From: Planctomycetota bacterium
GTDB taxonomy: Bacteria > Planctomycetota > UBA8742 > UBA2392
Direction: 5' to 3'
Length of the DNA: 34,005 bases
Assembly: GCA_022071975.1 (NCBI GenBank)
Contig: JAJVIO010000077.1
Span: forward strand, 1-34,005
Shown: positions 10,209 to 17,739 of the stretch, in pieces
How the letters are laid out: the number at the start of each line of letters is the position of its first letter
How positions within the stretch are numbered: position 1 is the first letter of the stretch
Translations under genes and position numbers: made by a program
Notes under the pieces: generated by a model
Seen by the model: the letters and a program-made list of their open reading frames with translations, nothing else
Database searches by the model: none
Told to the model about the DNA's origin: nothing

Positions 10209-11480
10209 TTATGCCTTTCCGCGCTTGGCTTCGATCATCTGGAAGTAGCTTTCCAGGCGGTTCTTGATGTTGGCGGCGCTGAAGTAGCGGGGGTCCACCA
10301 GGTCGGATTCGATGAAGCCGCCGGCGCGCCCGGTGCGCTTCTCCAGCTCGCGCAGGATCAGCAGCTGGCCGGCCGAGAACGAGTTGCAGGACTTGACGCT
10401 GTTGATCAGGAAGCCATCGGCCTGGTAGTCGTTGATGTAGTTCTCGAGCAGCTTGATGCGGTCGGGAAGGTTGAGGTTGGTGTAGCAGCCCATGCAGTAG
10501 TCGGCGAGCGTCTCGATGGGCTGGTCGGGGTTGTGGCGGAAGCCGCGGTCGTACAGGCCGCCGACCTTGGTGTAGCTGCTGGCGACCACCACGGCGCCCT
10601 CGCCGTAGAACATTTTCCAGAACTCGCGGAAGCTGGTCCAGTTGGGCGGGCCTTCCACCACGACGCGGTACTTCTCTTCGTTCAGCACGCCGTCGGGCGT
10701 GACAGGCCCGAGGCCGAGCTTGATGCGCTCCTCGATTTCGCCGCGCAGGAGCTCGTAGTATTCCACGGCGTCCTGGCTGCCGCGGAACGAGGTGAAGATC
10801 GGCCCGATGTAGTAGACGCCGCCGAAGTAGGCGTCGATGGGCGAGGGCTTGTGCCTGGCGCTTTCCAGCACCCAGACCAGGTCGTCCTCGGCCTTGGCGC
10901 TGCGCTTGAGGTCTTCGCGCAGGCGGTCTTCGTCGAACTTCTTGCCGCTGAGTTTCTCGAGCTCGGGGATCAGCACGTTGCGGATCTGGCCGGCGACGTA
11001 CTGGCGCATCTCCTCGGTGATCTTGCCGTCGCCCTGGTAGGGGGTGTGCAGCATCACCACCGGGCAGTCGTACTCCTCGCGCAGAAGCTCGAACCACTTC
11101 AGGAACGTAAAGCAGCCGGTGTAGCTGAGCAGCAGCAGGTCGGGCGGCGGCAGCTTTTCGCCGGTGGGGCCGATGTTGCCGGATTTCAGCATGCCGATGT
11201 CGGCCTTCACGTACGTGCAGACGTCTTCGCTGTGGCCGGACTTCTCGGCCAGGTGGATGTAGTCGCCGGTCTTGCCGCGCATGCCGCTTTGCAGGGCGTT
11301 GATCTCGGGCAGCACCGGCAGCAGGTCGAAGTTCGCCAGCAGCTCGGTCAGGTTGCCCGGCACGAAGGTGTAGACCACCTTGCGCCCGTCTTCCTTGGCG
11401 CGCGACAGCTTGTTGAAGTGCTCGGCGATCATCGCCTTCTGGCGCTCCTGGCTGGCGTCTTTCTTGGCCTCTACGGTCAT
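10209..11480 (-). CDS. bcrB: Benzoyl-CoA reductase, catalytic subunit B
   Basis: A 423-residue subunit of the HgdB/FldB-like dehydratase superfamily. I chose ATG 11480 because it forms an ATGA overlap with bcrC; an ATG 12 bases upstream is possible but less likely. Marked stretches are VVYTFVPGNLTELLANFDLL, DVCTYVKADIG, LLSYTGCFTFLKWFELL and DYCMGCYTNLNLPDRI, whose cysteines are candidates for Fe-S cluster ligands. With BcrC it forms the module that reduces benzoyl-CoA by two electrons to cyclohexa-1,5-diene-1-carboxyl-CoA. The assignment over a 2-hydroxyacyl-CoA dehydratase rests on the linked dch, oah and had genes and on the paired BcrA and BcrD ATPases. Confidence 0.92.
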   Translation of the reverse strand: MTVEAKKDASQERQKAMIAEHFNKLSRAKEDGRKVVYTFVPGNLTELLANFDLLPVLPEINALQSGMRGKTGDYIHLAEKSGHSEDVCTYVKADIGMLKSGNIGPTGEKLPPPDLLLLSYTGCFTFLKWFELLREEYDCPVVMLHTPYQGDGKITEEMRQYVAGQIRNVLIPELEKLSGKKFDEDRLREDLKRSAKAEDDLVWVLESARHKPSPIDAYFGGVYYIGPIFTSFRGSQDAVEYYELLRGEIEERIKLGLGPVTPDGVLNEEKYRVVVEGPPNWTSFREFWKMFYGEGAVVVASSYTKVGGLYDRGFRHNPDQPIETLADYCMGCYTNLNLPDRIKLLENYINDYQADGFLINSVKSCNSFSAGQLLILRELEKRTGRAGGFIESDLVDPRYFSAANIKNRLESYFQMIEAKRGKA

Positions 11481-12673
11481 ACGGTCCCCCACAGCTTGAT
11501 GGCGTCGGCAAAGGTGCCGGCCTGTTCGCGGATCACCTGGAACTGCCCGGTGTCCTCGGAGTACTTGAAGGAGGTGAACGGGATGCCCGCCTTCTCCAGC
11601 GCGGTCTGCAGCATGGGCTGGTCCAGCAGCGCCGGGTCGCAGAAGCTGGGCGCCATCAGCAGCACGCCGTCGGCCCGCACCTCGCGCGCCTTCCGCACTA
11701 GCAGCTCGCCCTTGGTGTGCCTCTCGTCGTACACGCTGGGCGTCGGCAGTGAGTGGTGCATGAAGGCGTCGGCCAGGGCGTCCCAGGGGTCGCCCTGTTC
11801 GGCCACCTGGCCGTGTACCAGCCGGGTGCCCACCACGAAGTCGTCGTCCACCAGGTAGCAGCCCGCGCGCTCCAGCGTGCGCAGCAGCGCCAGGGGCGGC
11901 TGCTCGCAGAAGGCGCCGCGCACCATCACGCGGATGTTGTCCATGGGGCGACGGCCGGAATCCTTCACCAGCTGCACGTACTCGTTCAGCAGCGCGGTGT
12001 GCTCTTCAACCGGCAGCATGTAGCCGGCGCGCAGCACCAGGTAGTACTCCGTGGCGGGCACCAGCCAGGGCTTGTCCACCCGCAGCTTCAGCAGCTCGGC
12101 GATGGCCTTGCGGTTGAGGTTGTAGACGCGGATCGACTCGCGCAGCCGATCATCCGTGGGCTCAATGCCGGTCATGCGGCCGACGGCGGTCGCCACCTCG
12201 CGCATTTCGTGGCCGTAGAACCTGCCGCCAAGGCCGCGCTGGAAGTTCTGGGGCAGGTCGAAGTAGTGGACGTACTTGTCGGGCTTGAGCAGCTTGAACA
12301 TGCCGCTGAGGTTGCGGATCACGTCGCAGATGCTGGGGAACAGGAAGCCGTCCATGGCGTCCAGGCGCCCGCTGACCAGCAGCTCGATCACGCTGCGCGG
12401 CAGGTGGCAGATGTAGGACTGGAAGTAGCTGTCGCCGCGCACGATCTCGGTCTGGTCGCCGCCGCCCATGATGCCCACGGGCAGGCCGCCCGCGGCATGG
12501 ATCACCTCGCGCGGCACATAGACCGGTAAAAAGCCGATCGCGCGGCGGGTCTTGTCCTTGCTCTTCCACTCGGCGACGGCCTTGAAATCAAGATCTTCGT
12601 ACAGCCGCTCCGCGCGGGCGATCAGCTCGCCGAGGCGGCCTGTCGCGGTTTCGGCCGGGGCTGCGATGGTCAT
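11477..12673 (-). CDS. bcrC: Benzoyl-CoA reductase, catalytic subunit C
   Basis: A 398-residue subunit of the same superfamily as BcrB. Typical stretches are AIGFLPVYVPREVIHAAGGL, GDSYFQSYICHLPRSVIELL and DGFLFPSICDVIRNLSGMFK, with Cys residues placed as cluster ligands, and later VRGAFCEQPPLALLRTLERA and DGVLLMAPSFCDP. It pairs with BcrB to bind benzoyl-CoA. The start ATG 12673 overlaps the dch stop in an ATGA, continuing the chain of coupled genes through the operon. The order bcrC-bcrB-bcrA-bcrD matches that known from Thauera-type clusters. Confidence 0.93.
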   Translation of the reverse strand: MTIAAPAETATGRLGELIARAERLYEDLDFKAVAEWKSKDKTRRAIGFLPVYVPREVIHAAGGLPVGIMGGGDQTEIVRGDSYFQSYICHLPRSVIELLVSGRLDAMDGFLFPSICDVIRNLSGMFKLLKPDKYVHYFDLPQNFQRGLGGRFYGHEMREVATAVGRMTGIEPTDDRLRESIRVYNLNRKAIAELLKLRVDKPWLVPATEYYLVLRAGYMLPVEEHTALLNEYVQLVKDSGRRPMDNIRVMVRGAFCEQPPLALLRTLERAGCYLVDDDFVVGTRLVHGQVAEQGDPWDALADAFMHHSLPTPSVYDERHTKGELLVRKAREVRADGVLLMAPSFCDPALLDQPMLQTALEKAGIPFTSFKYSEDTGQFQVIREQAGTFADAIKLWGTV

Positions 12674-13440
12674 GCGTCCCTCCAGTGGGGCTCGCGGCGC
12701 TCGATGAAGGCCGCGATGCCTTCGTTGGCGTCCTGCAGTTTCATCAGCTCTTCGAGATACTGTTGCTCGCGGGCCTGCAGCTCGGCGTCGAGGCCGGCGA
12801 TAAAACCCGCGCGTGCGGCCTTGGTCGCCTGGCGCAGCGAGGCCGCCGAGAACCTGCCCAGCGTGTTTTCAAACCAGTGCGCAAAACCCGCGCGCAGTGA
12901 ATCAGCCGGGTACACGCTGTGCACCAATCCCAGGGCGTGAAGGCGCTCGCCGCTCCATTCCTCGCCGCTGATCACCAGGGCATCGCTTGCGGCCTGTCCC
13001 AGCTTGCGGGGCAGCAGCACGGACGCCACGGGCGGGAACACGCCCAGGCGGATCTCCGGCACGCCCATGCGCGCGTCGTGGGCGGCAAAGATGAAGTGGC
13101 AGGCCAGCACCACCTCGAAGGCGCCGCCCAGGCACATGCCCTGCACCTGCGCCGCCACGGGCACCTGACTGGCGGCGATGGCCATTACCAGCTCGCGCAG
13201 GCCGGGCAGCATGGACGCCACCTTGTCGGCCGTGTGCTCCTCGACGCTGGCGCCGAAGGAGAAGTGCTTGCCCGCGGCTTCCAGGGTGATGCAGCGCAGC
13301 CTGGGTTCAGTCTGGGCCTTCCGGACGGCGGCCAGCAGCTCGGCCATCACGGCGCCGCTGAAGATGTTGCCCTTGGGCTGGTCCACGGTCAGGCGCAGCA
13401 GCCGGCCCTCGTGCGTCGTCTCGCGCTTTACGCTTGACAT
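12670..13440 (-). CDS. dch: Cyclohexa-1,5-diene-1-carboxyl-CoA hydratase
   Basis: A 256-residue crotonase-fold enzyme that adds water to the dienoyl-CoA made by benzoyl-CoA reductase, giving 6-hydroxycyclohex-1-ene-1-carboxyl-CoA. Visible family features are LRLTVDQPKGNIFSGAVM, the oxyanion-hole region HFSFGASVEEH and VQGMCLGGAFEVVLACHFIF, and the following MGVPEIRLGVFPPVASVLLP. The opening DQPKGNIFS, in place of the usual NRPxxxNA of enoyl-CoA hydratases, is a feature I associate with Dch. It sits between oah and bcrC, with one base separating it from the oah stop and an ATGA overlap into bcrC. Naming beyond enoyl-CoA hydratase family rests partly on context. Confidence 0.9.
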   Translation of the reverse strand: MSSVKRETTHEGRLLRLTVDQPKGNIFSGAVMAELLAAVRKAQTEPRLRCITLEAAGKHFSFGASVEEHTADKVASMLPGLRELVMAIAASQVPVAAQVQGMCLGGAFEVVLACHFIFAAHDARMGVPEIRLGVFPPVASVLLPRKLGQAASDALVISGEEWSGERLHALGLVHSVYPADSLRAGFAHWFENTLGRFSAASLRQATKAARAGFIAGLDAELQAREQQYLEELMKLQDANEGIAAFIERREPHWRDA

Positions 13441-13441
13441 G

Positions 13442-14551
13442 TCAAGTCCCCTTGTACTGCGGCGACACTTCGCGGATCAGCTCTTCGCTCCAGGGCCGGC
13501 CGTTGGCGAGCTCGCGGCGCAATGCGATGAAGTCCACCTCGCGGTTGTCCTTGGGGCCGTCATTGAAGGCGCGGAAACCGGCGTTGGCCTCGGTCATCAT
13601 GTTTAGCGCCAGCCAGGCGCGGTTGGTCTCGCGGTTGCGGTCCCAGTGCGCCAGCTTGTGCTTGCGCAGGCTCTCGATGGTCTTGGTGGTGCAGTCGGGC
13701 ATGGTAAGCGCGAGCTTGAAGCACATGCGCTCGGTGGCCTGGTCCAGCAGCGACAGGTCGCTTTGGGCTTTGGCCAGCACTTCTTTGGCCTGCTCGCGCT
13801 CGGCGCCCTGCTTGAACTCGCCGTGCACGATGTTGCCCAACTCATCGAGCCAGCGGTCGGTGACCACCATCGGGTTGGCAATCCACCTGCCGTCAAACTT
13901 CAACGCCGGCACCAGCTGGTTGATTACGCCCAGGCGCATGGCCTTGTGGGCCGACCACGGCTCGCACAGCACGCCGCTTTCCATGGCGGCCGACATGCCG
14001 ACCATCAGGGGCAGGAAGTCGGTCGAGCCGCCATCGGGGGCCGAGCCGTGCTTGGGGCCGGCCTGGCCGAAGCGCGCGGTGTCAGCGGCAATGCTGAAGT
14101 CGCAGGCCATGCCGATCTCCTGGCCGCCGCCGATGCGCATGCCGTTGACGCGGTTGATCACCGGCTTGTCGCAGCTCAGGATGCCGCTGACCATGTCGTT
14201 GAACAGCCGCATGTACTGCCGGTACTCCTGCGGGTTGCCGGCGTAGTACTCGGCGTACTCCCTGGTGTTACCGCCGGTGCAGAAGGCCTTGTCGCCCGCG
14301 GCCGTGAACACGGCGCACACCACGGCGCGGTCCATACTGGCGCGGCGGAACGCGAGGATGACCTCCTTGACCGCGTCGGTGGTGTAGCTGTTGAACTGCT
14401 TGGGGTTGTTCAGCCAAATCCAGGCGTTGTACAGGCCTTCGACCGGCTGGTTCTTCGCGTCAAGCAGCGGCCGGCGCTCGTACAGAATGTGCCGGAACTC
14501 GTAGTCCGGCAGCAGTTCGTGGTTGGCAAGTTCTCGTGTGGCGACGCCCAT
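13442..14551 (-). CDS. oah: 6-oxocyclohex-1-ene-1-carboxyl-CoA hydrolase (ring opening)
   Basis: A 369-residue crotonase-superfamily hydrolase of the Oah/BamA type, which adds water twice to the cyclic 6-oxo compound and opens the ring to 3-hydroxypimeloyl-CoA. It is longer than ordinary crotonases, as expected. Recognisable stretches are GLYNAWIWLNNPKQFNSYTT, AAGDKAFCTGGNTREYAEYY, and VNGMRIGGGQEIGMACDFSI, then FGQAGPKHGSAPDGGSTDFL. BamA/Oah genes are widely used markers of anaerobic aromatic degradation, so this gene is strong support for the pathway. The stop is one base from the dch start, and the gene follows had by nine bases. Confidence 0.95.
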   Translation of the reverse strand: MGVATRELANHELLPDYEFRHILYERRPLLDAKNQPVEGLYNAWIWLNNPKQFNSYTTDAVKEVILAFRRASMDRAVVCAVFTAAGDKAFCTGGNTREYAEYYAGNPQEYRQYMRLFNDMVSGILSCDKPVINRVNGMRIGGGQEIGMACDFSIAADTARFGQAGPKHGSAPDGGSTDFLPLMVGMSAAMESGVLCEPWSAHKAMRLGVINQLVPALKFDGRWIANPMVVTDRWLDELGNIVHGEFKQGAEREQAKEVLAKAQSDLSLLDQATERMCFKLALTMPDCTTKTIESLRKHKLAHWDRNRETNRAWLALNMMTEANAGFRAFNDGPKDNREVDFIALRRELANGRPWSEELIREVSPQYKGT

Positions 14552-14560
14552 GTTTGCTCC

Positions 14561-15610
14561 TTACGGGACCAGGATCGCGCGTTCGGAAAGCTTCCCGTGG
14601 TGGGCGGCCTCGAACAGCGGCTGGATGTCGTTGAGGGAATGCTGCTTGATGAAGGGTTTCAGGTTCACTTTGCCGCTCAGCACCAGCTCGATCGCGGCGA
14701 GGTAGAGATCCGGCGTGCAGCCCCAGTTGCCGAAACAGACGGCGTCAAATGCCATCAGGTTGGAGAGCCGCAGCTCCAGCTTGTCCATGGTGAAGCCCAC
14801 CACGGCCAGGGTGCCCGAAGGCGGCAGCAGCGAGTAGGCCAGTTCCTGGCCCGCGGCGCTGCCGGACATCTCGAAGATCTTCCAGGCGAAGTCGGGCTTG
14901 CCGACGCCGGTGACCTGCTTGCGCACCTGTTTGCGCACGTCCTTGCTGCTGACGCCGCGCACGTTGAACACGGCGTCGGCGCCGTGAGCCGCGATGCGCT
15001 CCAGCTTGGCGTCGTCGATGTCGAGCGCGACCACGTAAGCGCCCATAGCCTTGGCGATCTGCACCCCGTAGGTGCCGATCCCGCCGCTGCCCACCACGAT
15101 CGCCACGTCGCCTTGCTTGAGGCCGGAGCGCTGCACGGATTGGTACGGCGTGGTCACCGCGTCGGCGATCACCGAGAGCTCGGCCAGCTGATAGCCGCCC
15201 AGGTTCGCGGGCAGCTTCGCGAGATAACGGCCGGGAACCTTGATGCGGTCCGCAAAGCCGCCGTGGCCGTCGTTGCCGGGCATGAACTGGCGCACGCAGG
15301 TGTTGCTGCAGCCGGCCTTGCAGTTGGGGCATTCGCCGCAGGGCATCACGGAGGGCACGATCACCTGCGCGCCCTGCAGGTGCGCGAAGTCGGCGCCGGC
15401 CTGCTCGACCACGCCGGAGATCTCGTGGCCCAGCACCAGCGGCAGCCTGGCGCGGGGCGCCACGTCGCCGAAGTAGAAGCCCACGTCGGTGTGGCACAGG
15501 CCGCAGCCGGCGACCTTGACGATGACTTCGGCGGGACCGGGCTCGAGTCGATACTCGATGGGTGCGAAGGGGGCTTTAGGCTCGGAGTAGGCGAAACCTC
15601 GGGCGAACAT
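14561..15610 (-). CDS. had: 6-hydroxycyclohex-1-ene-1-carboxyl-CoA dehydrogenase
   Basis: A 349-residue zinc-dependent medium-chain alcohol dehydrogenase that oxidises the Dch product with NAD to the 6-oxo compound. Catalytic zinc ligand candidates are C39 in CGLCHTDVGFYFG and H62 in VLGHEISG. The structural zinc site is C91, C94, C97 and C105 in MPCGECPNCKAGCSNTCV. The NAD-binding motif is VVGSGGIGTYGVQIAKAMGA. ATG 15610 has GGAGG seven bases upstream. It is the first gene of the operon; the 76-base gap before it, after the Rrf2 gene, holds inverted repeats and the candidate operator. Confidence 0.93.
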   Translation of the reverse strand: MFARGFAYSEPKAPFAPIEYRLEPGPAEVIVKVAGCGLCHTDVGFYFGDVAPRARLPLVLGHEISGVVEQAGADFAHLQGAQVIVPSVMPCGECPNCKAGCSNTCVRQFMPGNDGHGGFADRIKVPGRYLAKLPANLGGYQLAELSVIADAVTTPYQSVQRSGLKQGDVAIVVGSGGIGTYGVQIAKAMGAYVVALDIDDAKLERIAAHGADAVFNVRGVSSKDVRKQVRKQVTGVGKPDFAWKIFEMSGSAAGQELAYSLLPPSGTLAVVGFTMDKLELRLSNLMAFDAVCFGNWGCTPDLYLAAIELVLSGKVNLKPFIKQHSLNDIQPLFEAAHHGKLSERAILVP

Positions 15611-15644
15611 GAATCACCTCCGTAGATAAAATCACGGTACGATT

Positions 15645-15674
15645 TTTGAACCGCTATTCAAAGGATAAATAGAG
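15645..15674. promoter_or_regulatory. Candidate promoter/operator of the had-bcr operon
   Basis: In the gap between the first Rrf2 gene and had lies an inverted repeat TTTGAA (15645-15650), six bases, TTCAAA (15657-15662). It abuts GGATAAATAGAG (15663-15674), which resembles GGATAATAGGAG found upstream of the tryptophanase-like gene. On the coding strand the pair reads CTCTATTTATCC and CTCCTATTATCC. I could not fix -35 and -10 boxes. Confidence 0.4.
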
Positions 15675-15686
15675 CTTGTAGTCCGA

Positions 15687-16190
15687 TTATTTTGCAGGCG
15701 GGGAGCCGCGCCCATGGGGGGCCTTCTCCACCTTCAGCTCCGGCAGCTTGGGCTTCACGATCGACAGGCGACCGGAGCCCGGGCGCTTCTCCTGGAACTC
15801 GGCCAGGTCCTTCAGCGTAGTGTTCTGCAGCGATTCCACGAACTCGTCCCGGATATCGCGCCACAGGGTGTGCAGCGGACAGGCCGTGTCGTCGCTGCAC
15901 TCGCTTTCGCCCATGATGCAGCTTTCCAGCTGGCGCACGTCGTCCAGCTCGCGCACTACGTCATAGACTGTGGTCTCCTCCGGCGCCTCGGCCAGCCGGA
16001 AGCCGCCCTGGCGCCCGCGCTGCGACTCCAGCACCCCCTTGCGCGCCAGCGTCTGCAGCACCTTGGCAAGGTAATGCACCGGCACCCCCAGCATCTCGGC
16101 CAGGTCGCCGGTCAGGATCCATTCTTCGCGGCCGCAGCGGGCCAGCTCGGTGAGGGCGCGCAACGCATACTCGCTTGTCTGTGAGAACAT
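15687..16190 (-). CDS. Rrf2-family regulator with predicted Fe-S cluster, copy 1
   Basis: A 167-residue Rrf2 protein. The winged HTH is clear: MFSQTSEYALRALTELARCG, VPVHYLAKVLQTLARKGVLE, and the wing RGRQGGFRLAEAPEE. Three cysteines follow, C91, C98 and C104, in CIMGESECSDDTAC (C-x6-C-x5-C), the place where IscR and NsrR bind their cluster; the first spacing is longer than the x5 or x4 that I recall for those two. It is probably a sensor of Fe-S status, oxygen or NO. The C-terminal tail is long and basic. The gene lies 14 bases after the tryptophanase-like gene and directly before the had-bcr operon. Regulation of either is inferred. Confidence 0.9.
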   Translation of the reverse strand: MFSQTSEYALRALTELARCGREEWILTGDLAEMLGVPVHYLAKVLQTLARKGVLESQRGRQGGFRLAEAPEETTVYDVVRELDDVRQLESCIMGESECSDDTACPLHTLWRDIRDEFVESLQNTTLKDLAEFQEKRPGSGRLSIVKPKLPELKVEKAPHGRGSPPAK

Positions 16191-16204
16191 GGTTTCCTCC
16201 CGGC

Positions 16205-17584
16205 TCAGGTCAGGGGTTCCAGTTGCGCGGTGAAGGCGCGCAGGATCGGGCCCTGTTTGGCGATGCGTAAGCCGCGGGCCTTCCCGCGGCGGGCGACCAC
16301 CTCGGCCATGATTTCGCCCAGCCAGTCCACGTGGCTCTGGGTGTAGGTGCGGCGCGGGAAGGCCATGCGCACCAGCTCAAGCGGCGCGGTGTGGTCGTGG
16401 CCGCCGGCCTGGTCCGGCTTGCCGAACATCAGGGTGCCGATCTCGACGGCGCGCACGCCCCCCTCAAGGTAAAGCTCGTTGCACAGGGCCACGCCCGGCA
16501 GCTCCCAGGGCTTGAGCTGCGGATAGAGCGCGCCCGCGTCGATGTACACCGCGTGCCCGCCGGCCGGCCGCATCAGGGGCACACCCAGCTTGTCGAGCAG
16601 CTTGTGGAAATAGCGCACCGAGGCGATGCGGTACTTCAGATAGGCCTCGTCGGTGACTTCCTGCAGGCCGACCGCCAGGGCCGCCAAGTCACGGCCGGCG
16701 AGGCCGCCGTAGGTCGGGTAGCCCTCGGTCAGGATCAGCAGGGCGCGGGCCTTTTCGGCCAGGTCGTCGTCGTTCAGGCACAGCAGGCCGCCGATGTTGA
16801 CCAGGCCGTCTTTTTTGGCGCTCATGGTGAAGCCGTCGCTTAGCGCGAACATCTCCTGGGCGATTTCGCGCGGGGTGCGGTGCTGCTGGCCGGGCTCGCG
16901 CTCCTTGATGAACCAGGCGTTCTCGGCAAAGCGCGCGGCATCCAGCATGAAGGGCTTGCCGTACTTGTGGGCAAGTTCCGAGGCCGCGCGCAGGTTCTCG
17001 AGGCTGGCGGGCTGTCCGCCGCCGGCGTTGTTGGTGACGGTCATCAGCACCAGGGCGACCTTGTCGCCGCCGCGCTTGAGGTGGTCCTCGAGGCGGGCGA
17101 GGTCGATGTTGCCCTTGAAGGGGTGCTCGGATCCCGGGTTGCGCCCTTCCTCAATGACCAGGTCAATGGCCTCGCCCTTGAGGTATTCCACGTTGGCGCG
17201 GGTGGTGTCGAAGTGGGAGTTGGCGAGCACCTGCTTGCTCGCGACGTCCAGCACGCTGAACAGGATGTGCTCGCTGGAGCGGCCCTGGTGGGTGGGGATG
17301 ACGTGTTTGTGGCCGGTGAGGGCCTGCACCACGTCGCGCAGTTGGTAGTAGGACTCTGACCCGGCGTAGGTTTCGTCGCCGGTCATGATGGCGGCCCACT
17401 GTGCGGCGGACATGGCGCCGGTACCGGAGTCGGTGAGCAGGTCGATGGTGATTTCGCGGCTGCGCAGCAGGAAGGGGTTGTAGTGGGCGGCGTGCAGGAA
17501 CTGGCGGCGCTGGTCCGGTGTGGAAACCGGCAGCGGCTCCGTCATTCGGATACGGAAGGGCTCGATGATGGTCCTGGGTTCCAT
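16205..17584 (-). CDS. Tryptophanase / tyrosine phenol-lyase family beta-eliminating lyase
   Basis: A 459-residue PLP enzyme of the TnaA/TPL family. Shared stretches are EPFRIRMTEPLPV, IDLLTDSGTGAMSAAQWAAI, THQGRSSEHI, TNNAGGGQPAS and DAARFAENAWFIKERE; PLP Lys is K258 in MSAKKDGLVNIGG. At three positions that separate the two activities it reads as follows: D126 (HFDTTR, Asp as in E. coli TnaA, Thr in TPL), I382 (VEIGT, Ile as in TnaA, Arg in TPL), and A450 (LRAFTAQ), where TnaA has His463 and TPL has Phe. It is therefore closer to tryptophanase, but a substrate cannot be assigned and I leave the symbol blank. ATG 17584 has AGGAGG just upstream. It is probably cotranscribed with the Rrf2 gene downstream. 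Confidence 0.9.
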   Translation of the reverse strand: MEPRTIIEPFRIRMTEPLPVSTPDQRRQFLHAAHYNPFLLRSREITIDLLTDSGTGAMSAAQWAAIMTGDETYAGSESYYQLRDVVQALTGHKHVIPTHQGRSSEHILFSVLDVASKQVLANSHFDTTRANVEYLKGEAIDLVIEEGRNPGSEHPFKGNIDLARLEDHLKRGGDKVALVLMTVTNNAGGGQPASLENLRAASELAHKYGKPFMLDAARFAENAWFIKEREPGQQHRTPREIAQEMFALSDGFTMSAKKDGLVNIGGLLCLNDDDLAEKARALLILTEGYPTYGGLAGRDLAALAVGLQEVTDEAYLKYRIASVRYFHKLLDKLGVPLMRPAGGHAVYIDAGALYPQLKPWELPGVALCNELYLEGGVRAVEIGTLMFGKPDQAGGHDHTAPLELVRMAFPRRTYTQSHVDWLGEIMAEVVARRGKARGLRIAKQGPILRAFTAQLEPLT

Positions 17585-17596
17585 GGTCCTCCTTTT

Positions 17597-17618
17597 GGAT
17601 AATAGGAGTTTTTTATCC
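17597..17618. promoter_or_regulatory. Candidate Rrf2 operator between divergent lyase and Rrf2 genes
   Basis: An inverted repeat GGATAA (17597-17602), ten bases, TTATCC (17613-17618), lies just upstream of the lyase ribosome site. The stretch GGATAATAGGAG is shared, with small differences, with the had promoter region. A further TTATC follows at 17621. Binding by either Rrf2 protein is an inference. Confidence 0.4.
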
Positions 17619-17739
17619 GTTTATCAAGGTGTTTGGGTCACTTGCCTCGGGCGTCGATTATTCGGACTCGCGCATCTTGAAATCTTTTAGACCTCAAGTA
17701 AACTTGCCGGTGAAGGGGCGCAGACGGGGCAACCAGGGC

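Noticed and set aside
8039..12673. 2-hydroxyacyl-CoA dehydratase and its activator
   Set aside because: Same superfamily, but two ATPase subunits plus linked Dch, Had and Oah fit benzoyl-CoA reductase.
13646..15625. Plus-strand open frame of 659 codons across oah and had
   Set aside because: It is antisense to two well-supported enzymes, has a low-complexity His/Ala/Gly/Val-rich translation and no family motif. It is a by-product of GC-rich codon use.
16205..17584. Naming the lyase as tyrosine phenol-lyase because of the aromatic operon nearby
   Set aside because: TPL would need Thr and Arg where the sequence has Asp126 and Ile382. Context alone is not enough.
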